A DNA stretch of 30,255 bases from a virus, in IMG/VR virus record IMGVR_UViG_3300037117_000039, positions 1 through 30,255 of that record; one strand, written 5' to 3'. The notes beneath the pieces were generated by a model, which was not told the origin of the DNA, made no database searches, and was given only the letters and a program-made list of their open reading frames with translations. Below are positions 1 through 6,101 of the stretch, one piece after another. Within the stretch, counting starts at the first letter, position 1. Every line of letters begins with the position of its first letter. The translations under genes and the position numbers were made by a program.

Positions 1-126
1 CCCCCGATGCCCGTGAGGTTACCACTGATGCCCGTGAGGTCACCCCTGATGCCCGTGAGGTCACCCCCGATGCCCGTGAGGTTACCACTGATGCCCGTGA
101 GGTCACCCCTGATGCCCGCAGGCTTT
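1..126. repeat. 21-bp tandem repeat array, left end
   Basis: About six head-to-tail copies of a 21-bp unit (core gatgcccgtgaggttaccact) with substitutions at a few fixed positions. The unit is seven codons long and stays in frame in the minus-strand gene that starts at 200. The same array occupies the right end of the window, so the window boundary lies inside the repeat. Joining the two ends directly leaves the array two bases short of a whole unit, so at least 2 bases, or 2 plus a multiple of 21, are missing. Confidence 0.97.
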
Positions 127-200
127 TGATTCTGAATTAACCCGCCAGACGAATCATAGTAGTAATAATTCGATCCGATTCTCGATAATGCTTTTTTCAT
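1..200 (-). CDS. Heptapeptide-repeat protein, N-terminal part (continues past the contig end)
   Basis: Partial gene: ATG at 200, preceded by AAATAAACGAAC with no Shine-Dalgarno. The protein starts MKKALSRIGSNYYYDSSGG, then enters tandem heptads of the form G-[ND]-L-T-G-I-[RSG] and runs off the window edge in frame. The remainder (more heptads plus an acidic C-terminal tail) is at the right end, 30080-30255. No signal peptide is evident. Such short hydrophobic/Gly heptads suggest a beta-solenoid-like fold, but that is inference. Similar heptad proteins occur as hypothetical proteins in uncultured phages as far as I recall; no function is known to me. The gene was missed by simple ORF calling because it is cut by the window edge. 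Confidence 0.85.
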   Translation of the reverse strand, partial: MKKALSRIGSNYYYYDSSGGLIQNQKPAGIRGDLTGISGNLTGIGGDLTGIRGDLTGISGNLTGIG

Positions 201-369
201 GTTCGTTTATTTTTCGATTGTGTAAAACAGCGATGTACAAAAAGACTTCGGAAAGCAAGGCGGGCGATTCTCCCGCGATAGAAGGGTTGCACGAAGCTCT
301 TGTCCTTTCAGGTATTGCCTCCATGCCTTCCGTTGTCAGTGAGTGCGCCAGATTCGATCTAACTGACAT
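154..369 (-). CDS. Possible small protein of unknown function
   Basis: A 71-codon reading frame from ATG at 369 (a GTG at 378 would add three residues). It overlaps the start of the repeat-protein gene by 47 bases in another frame. No domain is recognised; the composition is mixed, with a hydrophobic stretch (LLSEVFLYIAVL) in the middle. There is no clear ribosome binding site. If it is not real, 201-410 is a roughly 200-base leader for the repeat-protein gene. Confidence 0.3.
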   Translation of the reverse strand: MSVRSNLAHSLTTEGMEAIPERTRASCNPSIAGESPALLSEVFLYIAVLHNRKINEHEKSIIENRIELLLL

Positions 370-385
370 ACCGCGCACTCTGCCA

Positions 386-401
386 CGTAGTGGGTACTAC
401 G
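386..401. promoter_or_regulatory. Small inverted repeat (possible operator)
   Basis: CGTAGT, a GGGT spacer, then ACTACG: a perfect 6-bp inverted repeat in the spacer just downstream of the gene ending at 411 and upstream of the genes reading toward the contig end. A LexA-type DNA-binding protein is encoded about 800 bases upstream, so this could be an operator. It is too short to exclude chance. Confidence 0.25.
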
Positions 402-410
402 CGACTACGA

Positions 411-617
411 TCAATTATTATGAGCGCCGGCTCTGATGCCGAGCGTCGTGTCGCGCAGACGCGCACCGTATGCGTCCATTAATTTAGCTACCTCTGCGAC
501 CTCGTTACGCTCGATAGCCAGTGAGATGAGTGCTAGAACGCCGCCCAATGGCCGGAAGCGGCGGTCTTTCGCCATTTCGAACAGCCGGTCTGAAATCTGC
601 TTATCGGTGTACTTCAT
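411..617 (-). CDS. Small helical protein of unknown function
   Basis: A 68-residue protein. I chose ATG at 617 because a strong GGGAGGG Shine-Dalgarno lies just upstream, inside the end of the preceding gene; an upstream in-frame start at 635 would absorb that site. The sequence (MKYTDKQISDRLFEMAKD...) is rich in charged and helix-forming residues, with no cysteines or membrane segment. It follows the 167-residue gene by two bases, so the two are probably translated together. No family recognised. Confidence 0.65.
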   Translation of the reverse strand: MKYTDKQISDRLFEMAKDRRFRPLGGVLALISLAIERNEVAEVAKLMDAYGARLRDTTLGIRAGAHNN

Positions 618-619
618 GC

Positions 620-1123
620 TTAGTCCCTCCCCCAATTATCCGGCGCGACCGCGTATCCTTGGAAGTCCTCGCCGAAGATGTGAGTTCCGATGCTTTCGAT
701 TGTCACGCTGAAATGATTACGACCGCCGATAACGTCCTTGCCAACGTCCTTCGCTTTCGCCTCGATAAGCCATCGCGGAAAGCTGCCTGCGTCCGGTGAC
801 ATAGACTTTGGGAACCACGCGAGCCGTGCGATCACCTGTCCGGTGTGCGGCTCACACACGCGGGCGTGATAGGCGACCGCCTTCTCGCTGCTTCTGGCGG
901 GTGCGCCTAAGTCGATCAACTCATTGCGACGATCGGTCTCGGCTTGACGCTCGGACTGCTTGGCCTCGGCGTGTTGCGTCTTCGTAACTGCCTTATCAGC
1001 CGCCGCCTGTCCAGCCGGAGTGAGCGTCCCATCAGCACGCATCCATCGCCGCTGAATCCACGTCTGGCGGCCATCTTCCATCTCAATTAATAATGCCTTC
1101 GGTGTCTCTCGAATAGTTGTCAT
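620..1123 (-). CDS. Phage protein of unknown function
   Basis: A 167-residue soluble protein. ATG at 1123 is preceded by AGAGGT, an acceptable Shine-Dalgarno. The N-terminus (KALLIEMEDGRQTWIQRRW) resembles a short beta-hairpin motif in small phage accessory proteins, where a Lys-Ala-hydrophobic strand leads to Asp-Gly and Trp-Ile. A charged helical segment follows (about residues 40-75), then a C-terminal part with several aromatic residues (HFSVTIESIGTHIFGEDF). Function unknown. It sits in the accessory block downstream of the LexA-like gene. Confidence 0.7.
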   Translation of the reverse strand: MTTIRETPKALLIEMEDGRQTWIQRRWMRADGTLTPAGQAAADKAVTKTQHAEAKQSERQAETDRRNELIDLGAPARSSEKAVAYHARVCEPHTGQVIARLAWFPKSMSPDAGSFPRWLIEAKAKDVGKDVIGGRNHFSVTIESIGTHIFGEDFQGYAVAPDNWGRD

Positions 1124-1209
1124 TGTAGTACCTCTTGTGTTTGAGTGGCGGCTGAATTACCGCCCTTCATGGATACTTAAACGGGAGTAGCACCATGCGA
1201 GTTTCCGCA

Positions 1210-1455
1210 CTATCGAGAAATCTTCTTTTTATGAAAAGTAGCCCTTTCGAGCACCCTTATTCCACGTGCGATTCCCTTGTCTCTTTTGAGATAGCCTTTC
1301 GAAACGAGAGCCTTAATATGGTTCCGAATTCCGTTGTCGGATTTTACTCCAAGCTCGGAACGTATCTCATCGAGCGTAGGCGGATAGCCGCGCTCGCAGG
1401 CATGAATGATAATTTCAAGAACGCGCTTTTGTTTCTCCGGAAGATTATTTGTCAT
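1210..1455 (-). CDS. LexA-type winged-helix DNA-binding protein without protease domain
   Basis: An 81-residue protein corresponding almost entirely to the LexA N-terminal DNA-binding domain: KQKRVLEII, then GYPPTLDEIRSELGV (helix-turn-helix entry), then IRNHIKALVSKGYLKR (recognition helix and wing) and a basic end. Full LexA is about 200 residues with a Ser-Lys self-cleaving domain; that domain is absent here and no candidate follows in frame. ATG at 1455 has a GGAGG Shine-Dalgarno nine bases upstream. Likely a transcriptional regulator of phage or host genes. Without the cleavage domain it could not respond to RecA in the usual way; it might instead compete at LexA sites. The role is inferred. 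Confidence 0.85.
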   Translation of the reverse strand: MTNNLPEKQKRVLEIIIHACERGYPPTLDEIRSELGVKSDNGIRNHIKALVSKGYLKRDKGIARGIRVLERATFHKKKISR

Positions 1456-1645
1456 TTTTTCTTGCCTCCGCTTCGCCCCACCGGAGTATGTTCGTTAATT
1501 GGGAACCCTGCGAATCGAAATGGAGAATCCATTCAAGTTCCCGCGCTCGCGGATGCTCGGTTACGGAATCGAGAACTCTCACGTGCGGCATTATATTCTC
1601 TTTCAAAAGCTCCGGATCAACGAGTGCATATATGGAATATATCAT
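1445..1645 (-). CDS. Small protein of unknown function, first gene after the terminator
   Basis: A 66-residue protein. I prefer ATG at 1645, six bases after a GGAG Shine-Dalgarno, over a GTG at 1687 that would start at the edge of the terminator hairpin. Its end overlaps the LexA-like gene by 11 bases, suggesting co-translation. The start (MIYSIYALVDPE) faintly recalls GIY-YIG nucleases, and LEWILHFDSQGSQ resembles the helix often seen there, but the catalytic Arg/Glu signature is not evident. I leave the function open. Confidence 0.6.
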   Translation of the reverse strand: MIYSIYALVDPELLKENIMPHVRVLDSVTEHPRARELEWILHFDSQGSQLTNILRWGEAEARKNDK

Positions 1646-1690
1646 GCTACTCCGAACACGTGCGACTATTCGCAAGTTCCAGTTCACACA

Positions 1691-1720
1691 ATAAAAAACG
1701 GCGGAATTTCTTCCGCCGTT
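1691..1720 (-). terminator. Rho-independent terminator after the endolysin gene
   Basis: A perfect 10-bp stem (AACGGCGGAA / TTCCGCCGTT) with a 4-base loop. On the minus strand it is followed by a run of T (1693-1698). It lies 30 bases past the stop of the M15 peptidase gene and should end the late transcript, separating it from the accessory block that starts at 1645. Confidence 0.92.
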
Positions 1721-1750
1721 GTCGCCATCGTTCTTTCTACATTTGTGAGG

Positions 1751-2248
1751 TCAAGATTCGGAGGAAGCTTCTTCGGCGGGATCGTCCGCCACCGTTTCCG
1801 TGATCGGTGGAAAAATTGGTTCCTCTCCGCGTGACGCTTGCTCCCATGTATAATTCGGCGGTTGGAAATGCGGCAAATCTTTTGAATGAGTCCAATCGTC
1901 TCCCCAGTCAAGCCCGACCGAAGGAGCGAGGCTCCCAAGATTGCGATAATACGTTTCGTTCTCGGAATACTTCCCGTCCTCCTCGAAAAAAACATCGAAG
2001 GCCATACCCGGAGAATAATTGTGCAAACTCTGGCCAACATTCGCATGAGTGATAACCGGGCCGGGAGCGGAGCGTCCCTTCGCATAATCTTGCGCCTGGT
2101 CTCGCGCAGAGCGTACCGTTTGCGATAGCAACGGCTGCGGATCGTTCGGAAATTTTTCCTCGTATAAAGCGAACAGCATGTTCATACGCCGCTCTAATTC
2201 AGGGAATAGGTATTTCGGGTCACGGGAAGAGATCGCAGATGCTTGCAT
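1751..2248 (-). CDS. Endolysin, peptidase M15 family (peptidoglycan L,D/D,D-peptidase)
   Basis: A 165-residue protein with the M15/VanY-type zinc peptidase signature: SLHNYSPGMAFDVFF (about residues 74-88) supplies His76 and Asp85 as metal ligands, and DLPHFQ supplies Asp124 as catalytic base and His127 as third ligand. Phage M15 enzymes such as the T5 endolysin cleave peptide bonds in peptidoglycan stem peptides to release progeny. There is no signal peptide, so it should act after holin opening. It is the last gene of the late region, followed by a terminator. The C-terminal 30 residues are acidic and outside the fold. ATG at 2248 has no Shine-Dalgarno; the leader AAGCACCAATG recurs at the capsid gene. 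Confidence 0.9.
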   Translation of the reverse strand: MQASAISSRDPKYLFPELERRMNMLFALYEEKFPNDPQPLLSQTVRSARDQAQDYAKGRSAPGPVITHANVGQSLHNYSPGMAFDVFFEEDGKYSENETYYRNLGSLAPSVGLDWGDDWTHSKDLPHFQPPNYTWEQASRGEEPIFPPITETVADDPAEEASSES

Positions 2249-2334
2249 TGGTGCTTAGAATTGCGTAGGTTGAGTTTGTTTCGCTTCGGGGTAGTTTGGT
2301 AGGGGTACGGGGTTCGGCTTCGTCCTACGCGACT

Positions 2335-2520
2335 TTATTTTTTGAGCGTATCGGAAACCGCCTTCGTAATCGTATTGCTGAATCCGGCAACGGCAATTCC
2401 CGAAGGAATTAAAACCCCGGCAATGCCGAGTCCCGCGCCGGGGATAAGAACGGCGGTCGCTGCTCCGCCTACGATAAGCAGTGCGCCGAGAGTGAGTTGA
2501 ACTATCGCTTGGGTATTCAT
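2335..2520 (-). CDS. Small membrane protein, holin candidate
   Basis: A 61-residue, almost entirely hydrophobic protein. It has two predicted membrane segments (about residues 9-27 and 29-48), rich in Gly/Ala/Leu/Ile, and ends in a short basic tail (LKK). Size, topology and position just upstream of the endolysin fit a class II-like holin or pinholin. There is no sequence family I can name. Two other small membrane proteins are adjacent, so which one forms the lesion is unclear. Confidence 0.65.
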   Translation of the reverse strand: MNTQAIVQLTLGALLIVGGAATAVLIPGAGLGIAGVLIPSGIAVAGFSNTITKAVSDTLKK

Positions 2521-2525
2521 AATAG

Positions 2526-2783
2526 TTATCTTGGATAATACGGAGCTTCGTCCCTTTGATCGAGAGAATGCAACCGTCCCCGGTGATCGTCCAGCCGGTG
2601 ATCGGTGAGCGGCTCCCGCGTTCGCATGTCCCGAATCTCTTTCAAGATCAATCGTATCTGGATGATAAGCTTAAAAAGTCCAGTCGCAATTACACCGAGC
2701 AGAATATCCATCACGCTCTGCGTGAACGAGGGCGCGGCTACCTGCGCCAGAATATAGATAGGTATGAACAAAAGAAGCTTCAT
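2526..2783 (-). CDS. Small membrane protein, holin or spanin candidate
   Basis: 85 residues from ATG at 2783, one base after the stop of the preceding small gene; an upstream in-frame ATG at 2813 lies inside that gene and is less likely. An N-terminal hydrophobic segment (residues 2-17), a second one (about 25-45), then a highly charged soluble tail with many Arg, Asp and His. This layout could fit a holin with a cytoplasmic tail or a spanin-like protein. There is no lipobox cysteine to support an o-spanin. Confidence 0.6.
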   Translation of the reverse strand: MKLLLFIPIYILAQVAAPSFTQSVMDILLGVIATGLFKLIIQIRLILKEIRDMRTREPLTDHRLDDHRGRLHSLDQRDEAPYYPR

Positions 2784-2784
2784 T

Positions 2785-2952
2785 TTACAGGCTTCGCAAA
2801 AGCTGAACCGCAAAAACGCGAATTCCCAAAATGAAAACCGCGATTATTAAAAGAGTTACCGGAACCTTCGACTCGCGTGGCTGGGAGTAATTCGTTACCC
2901 CAGCCATCACGAGAAAGATTCCGAACAGGAAAAATAACAGCGTGTACATCAT
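2785..2952 (-). CDS. Very small membrane protein in the lysis block
   Basis: A 55-residue frame starting ATG-ATG at 2952 and ending TAA one base before the next gene's ATG. It begins MMYTLLFFLFGIFLVMAG (membrane segment 1), has a short polar turn (NYSQPRESK), then a second membrane segment (VTLLIIAVFILGI). A helical hairpin of this size suits a holin or antiholin. The tight spacing (1 base downstream, about 10 bases after the upstream stop) supports a real gene. Confidence 0.7.
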   Translation of the reverse strand: MMYTLLFFLFGIFLVMAGVTNYSQPRESKVPVTLLIIAVFILGIRVFAVQLLRSL

Positions 2953-2961
2953 GGTACAAAG

Positions 2962-3333
2962 CTACTGAACTCCTTCGTCAGCGAGTCCGGCCTGAATCGA
3001 ATTTACGATGTTAGCGAAATGCTCATCCGTTATCTTCGGAGCCGCAACATCCTTCACTAATTTTGCGAAGCTCGCGGCAGCGATTTCTATATTCGCAGTT
3101 GACTTGTCCGCGATATAGTTCTCAACCGCAACATCGAGCGTTTCTACATCCGTAATCTCTGCTGAGATCGCGGGGTCTTCACTCTCGATGAAATCACCGA
3201 GTGCTTTTACCGCGACTTCGCGGTTCTCCGGCGTGTCTGCATTCTTGCAAGCAACGGCGGCAGTGATAACCGGAACTAATCCGGCAAGTTTGCCGCGAAG
3301 AAAAATCGAAAGAATCCAACTGGGTATGTTCAT
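2962..3333 (-). CDS. Unknown protein of the lysis region
   Basis: 123 residues. The first 30 are amphipathic to hydrophobic (IPSWILSIFL, then GLVPVITAAVAC), followed by an acidic helical domain with repeated Asp/Glu. The N-terminus could associate with the membrane; it is not a standard cleavable signal peptide. The start is ATG at 3333, with the A/C-rich leader TTTACAAACACC and no Shine-Dalgarno. First gene after the glycine-rich tail protein and a 118-base spacer. No family recognised. Confidence 0.7.
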   Translation of the reverse strand: MNIPSWILSIFLRGKLAGLVPVITAAVACKNADTPENREVAVKALGDFIESEDPAISAEITDVETLDVAVENYIADKSTANIEIAAASFAKLVKDVAAPKITDEHFANIVNSIQAGLADEGVQ

Positions 3334-3372
3334 GGTGTTTGTAAATTAAATGGAATGTGAATTAAAAACTTT

Positions 3373-3450
3373 TTATGATGAATGAGTTCCGCTAATGTCG
3401 AATAACGGCTTCCGGCGACGTCGATCCCGAAAAATTAGGGCGTTGCTCAT
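3373..3450 (-). CDS. Possible 25-residue basic peptide
   Basis: ATG one base after the stop of the glycine-rich exported protein, then 25 codons with an Arg-rich core (FRDRRRRKPLF). It lies in the 118-base spacer 3334-3451, which otherwise holds nothing I can identify. The tight coupling is suggestive, but the frame is too short to call with confidence. Confidence 0.25.
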   Translation of the reverse strand: MSNALIFRDRRRRKPLFDISGTHSS

Positions 3451-3451
3451 C

Positions 3452-4396
3452 TTAGTTCTGGATATTTATGACATTGCCCGCGCTTCCGTCCGAACCATTC
3501 GCGCCCGTGCCGATTCCGGTTCCGTGTGAGCCGCCCGTTGCGGTTGCGGCATTTCCGGTGAAGGAATCGTAAATCAGGCACACGCCTCCACCTCCACCAC
3601 CCCCACCTCCACCGCCGTTATCGCCACCTGAATCCACGGCATTCGAGCCATTCCCGCCGTTAGCCGAGATTGTACCGCGATTAACGAGGGTTGAGGATGC
3701 AATGAGAAGAACGCCCGCGCCGCCACCGCCAGCACCAGACGTTGGGGAGCCTATGGAGAGCGTGAGTCCGCCGCCGCCGCCGCCCGAAGCACCTCTTGCA
3801 CCGGAAATTGTCGCTGCCCCCGTTAATATAATTGGAGAGAGCCACACACTTGGCGTGTGGAGCGTCCCGAATACAAATGAAGTCACCCCCGCGCCTCCGC
3901 CCGTATTAATACCTCCACCAGTCCCGCCATTGCCGCCAGCCGCCGCAAGGCATTCGAATGAAACAGACGTACTACCATTTCCAACCCCCGTTGTTGTGCG
4001 GCCCGCGCCGCCCGCAGTTGACCCTAAATAGACACCGGACGATGATGGAATCGCGGCACCCGGAGTTGTAGTTACGGCATTATTTCCATTCGCCTGTATC
4101 GCTCCCGAATCCGTGAGCGTCCCCGTACAAAAGATTCGATAATTCGCCGTCTTAATCGTCACGCCCGAACTCACCGTAATTCCAGAGCACGTAATATCCC
4201 GCGTGAGCGTGTAAACACTCGAAGATGGGGCCATGCCAAGAATCGTTGTCGTACCATCGAACCTAACCGAGCCATCAGAGCCGTCGCCATAGATTGCTTC
4301 TCCGTGCGAGGAGCCGAGTGCCGTCCCGGAGAGTAGTTTCGTTTGCGCTGAAACTATTCCCGGAACGAAAAGCAATAGGAAGAATAAGCGTCTCAT
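3452..4396 (-). CDS. Exported glycine-rich tail-fibre/adhesin-like protein
   Basis: 314 residues from ATG at 4396, which overlaps the previous stop (TAATG) and so fixes the N-terminus. Residues 1-17 are a Sec signal peptide (MRRLFFLLLFVPGIVSA) with Gln at +1. Next comes a beta-rich segment (about residues 55-105; ITVSSGVTIKTANYRIFCTG) like the leading part of phage fibre domains, then a long region of Gly clusters (GGNGGTGGG, GASGGGGGG, an 11-Gly run) interrupted by hydrophobic strands. Similar Gly-rich runs form polyglycine-II receptor-binding tips in T-even adhesins such as S16 gp38; that analogy is inference. An export signal on such a protein is unusual. Last of the tail block. Confidence 0.8.
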   Translation of the reverse strand: MRRLFFLLLFVPGIVSAQTKLLSGTALGSSHGEAIYGDGSDGSVRFDGTTTILGMAPSSSVYTLTRDITCSGITVSSGVTIKTANYRIFCTGTLTDSGAIQANGNNAVTTTPGAAIPSSSGVYLGSTAGGAGRTTTGVGNGSTSVSFECLAAAGGNGGTGGGINTGGGAGVTSFVFGTLHTPSVWLSPIILTGAATISGARGASGGGGGGLTLSIGSPTSGAGGGGAGVLLIASSTLVNRGTISANGGNGSNAVDSGGDNGGGGGGGGGGGVCLIYDSFTGNAATATGGSHGTGIGTGANGSDGSAGNVINIQN

Positions 4397-5331
4397 TAGT
4401 TTAGAGTCCACGAGCCGGACGATGTAACCATTTCCCACTCTAAGTTGGCGACAATGCAAATTATCATGCACGTCCCGTATTGATCCGTGCTCGAGATGTA
4501 ACCGCCTGTTCCCGTCGCGCCGGTAGTAGTGCCCGCGTGGAAAATAGAACCTGTTATTCCGACGAATTTAGCTCCCGCAGCATTCGAGCCGCCGATAACT
4601 TCGATTTCCGAACCCACTGCCGCCACTGCCGGAAGTGTGAGCGCGAGTTGGGAACCGCTTTTATTATTTACATAAATCACATTCACGGCGGCGGTTTGAT
4701 CGGCAGTGATCGCCGTTACCGTGGTGCTTGTCGGAGCCGCGCTTGTCCAATTCGTTCCATCCGAAGTGAGCACGTTGCCGCTCGAACCAGGCACGGCATA
4801 GGTTTCGGTCGAAGCAACCCAATTCGTTCCATTCGATACGATAATTTTTCGAGTCGTTGGAGTTGCCGCAGTTGGAAATGTCGGTGTAGTCCACGCCGGA
4901 ACGCCGGACGCGAGAGTGAGGAGCGTTCCATCCGAACCTTTCCCTAACCGGCTCCATACCGTTGTGGATGAAGCATAGAGAATATCACCCGCCGCCTGCG
5001 ATGCAATAATAAATCCAGCAGGAGTGCCCGTGGTAGTTTGGAGCGTCCCGGAAGTCGGAAGCGTTATGCTCGTGGTGTTCGTGAGTGTGAGGGTGCAAGT
5101 GTACGCGCCGGAAGTAGTAAGATTCCCGCCCAGCGTGATCGTGTTCGCGCCGTTGTTTACACCGGTTCCGCCATAGGTTCCCGAAATGAGAGAACCATTC
5201 CATGTTCCGGTATACGGGGTGAGGAATGTGTTGCCTTGCGCGGCGGTCTTGCCCGCCCACAAAGGAGTTTGTGCCCGCGCGGAGAGAACTCCGCCGAACA
5301 AAAGCAAAAGTAAAATCCCTAATTTTTTCAT
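4396..5331 (-). CDS. Exported tail-fibre-like protein
   Basis: 311 residues from ATG at 5331, two bases after the stop of the preceding gene. Signal peptide MKKLGILLLLLFGGVLSARA with Gln at +1. The mature part has modules typical of phage fibres: GTYGGTGVNNG, a GDILYASSTTVWSRLGKG unit followed by LASGVPAW, and two NGTNW/DGTNW repeats (SGNVLTSDGTNWTSA). The C-terminal 90 residues (LALTLPAVAAVGSEIEVIGG, then a GYIS turn) form a beta domain also seen in the next upstream gene. Very rich in Thr, Ser and Gly. It probably encodes a receptor-binding or surface-displayed fibre; why it is exported is unresolved. Confidence 0.8.
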   Translation of the reverse strand: MKKLGILLLLLFGGVLSARAQTPLWAGKTAAQGNTFLTPYTGTWNGSLISGTYGGTGVNNGANTITLGGNLTTSGAYTCTLTLTNTTSITLPTSGTLQTTTGTPAGFIIASQAAGDILYASSTTVWSRLGKGSDGTLLTLASGVPAWTTPTFPTAATPTTRKIIVSNGTNWVASTETYAVPGSSGNVLTSDGTNWTSAAPTSTTVTAITADQTAAVNVIYVNNKSGSQLALTLPAVAAVGSEIEVIGGSNAAGAKFVGITGSIFHAGTTTGATGTGGYISSTDQYGTCMIICIVANLEWEMVTSSGSWTLN

Positions 5332-5332
5332 G

Positions 5333-5770
5333 TTAGTTAAAAGTACATCCGTTAAGCATAGCATCATAAATGCCCGCGCCCATCGGATAGAGTGTGATCG
5401 AATCGTTGACATTTACACTTTGGATATAACCAGCCGTCCCGGTTGTTGTCGCGTTCACGTCACCGCTTATTGTAATTTGTTCCCCGTCTCTCTGGATGAT
5501 TTTCCAGCCGCCGAGATTATATCCCAAAATCGTTATCGGTGCGTCGCCGAAATTTGCAGTCACCGGAAGCGAGAACAGCACCCGGTCGTCGGGGTCGTTG
5601 GCGCGATAAACGGTGTTCTTTGCCATCGTAACATCATCCGTCGCATCCACGAAAAGTCCCACTCCGCTTATTCCCGGCGAACCTACCGGATTCACCGAAA
5701 TGGTTACCTCGCTCGGCTGAACAATTATGCTCGCAACATTCGGCTGAACGATAATAGTTACATCATCCAT
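5333..5770 (-). CDS. Tail-fibre-associated protein
   Basis: 145 residues without a signal peptide. The N-terminal 35 residues are repeated Val/Ile-rich strands (TIIVQPNVASIIVQPSEVTI). The rest (about 65-145) parallels the C-terminal domain of the downstream exported protein: a LPV/LPA strand, a Gly-Trp strand, then a GTAGYI turn and a final polar strand. This looks like a small trimeric fibre or cap domain. Its start overlaps the end of the upstream gene by eight bases. A/C-rich leader ACATAAAACAAACGC, no Shine-Dalgarno. Confidence 0.65.
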   Translation of the reverse strand: MDDVTIIVQPNVASIIVQPSEVTISVNPVGSPGISGVGLFVDATDDVTMAKNTVYRANDPDDRVLFSLPVTANFGDAPITILGYNLGGWKIIQRDGEQITISGDVNATTTGTAGYIQSVNVNDSITLYPMGAGIYDAMLNGCTFN

Positions 5771-6101
5771 GCGTTTGTTTTATGTTAAACGTTCCAGCCG
5801 CCCAACGCCTGTCCGCTCCGTTCGTGTCCGTGCTCCATAGCTCATACGCGCCGATCCATGATGCAGCAAGCTGCGCTTTCGTGAATGCGATGTTCAGCAC
5901 TCCCAATGTCGGACTTCCAACGAAAGTTGGAGTGATTTGAAATTCCGTTTGCCCAAAAACAGAAAGCCACCATCTCGGATACGCCGTTAGGTCGACCGCC
6001 GAACCGTCGCTGTTCTGAAATGTAAGGTTCCCCGAATCATCCGTGTTTTGATCCACGCTTATGTTCAGCGCACCCGGCTCGTTGAGATAGATGTTTGTCA
6101 T
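5763..6101 (-). CDS. Small tail/baseplate-type beta protein
   Basis: 112 residues, with a pattern of beta strands resembling the N-terminal immunoglobulin-like part of baseplate upper proteins and small fibre-connector proteins: an ISVDQNTDDSGNLTFQNSDGS entry, then VDLTAYPRWWLSVFG, then alternating strands ending GTFNIKQ. No signal peptide. The ATG overlaps the stop of the exported 501-residue protein by one base. It may be an adaptor or chaperone for the fibre proteins around it. Family assignment is weak. Confidence 0.6.
   Translation of the reverse strand: MTNIYLNEPGALNISVDQNTDDSGNLTFQNSDGSAVDLTAYPRWWLSVFGQTEFQITPTFVGSPTLGVLNIAFTKAQLAASWIGAYELWSTDTNGADRRWAAGTFNIKQTHG

Noticed and set aside
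1-126. CRISPR-like array from the terminal repeats
   Set aside because: The 21-bp units abut with no spacers and are in-frame codons of a gene.
1122-1170. 16-codon ORF overlapping the gene at 1123 (ATGA)
   Set aside because: The overlap is suggestive, but there is no Shine-Dalgarno and it is too short to support.
1445-1645. GIY-YIG endonuclease
   Set aside because: The start resembles the family's first strand but the conserved Arg and Glu and the second YIG strand are not evident.
2258-2332. 7-bp inverted repeat (GCGTAGG/CCTACGC) before the endolysin gene
   Set aside because: A 61-base loop and a short arm make chance likely.
3702-4031. Proline-rich plus-strand ORF
   Set aside because: It is the complement of the glycine-rich coding region; Gly codons read backwards give Pro and Ala.
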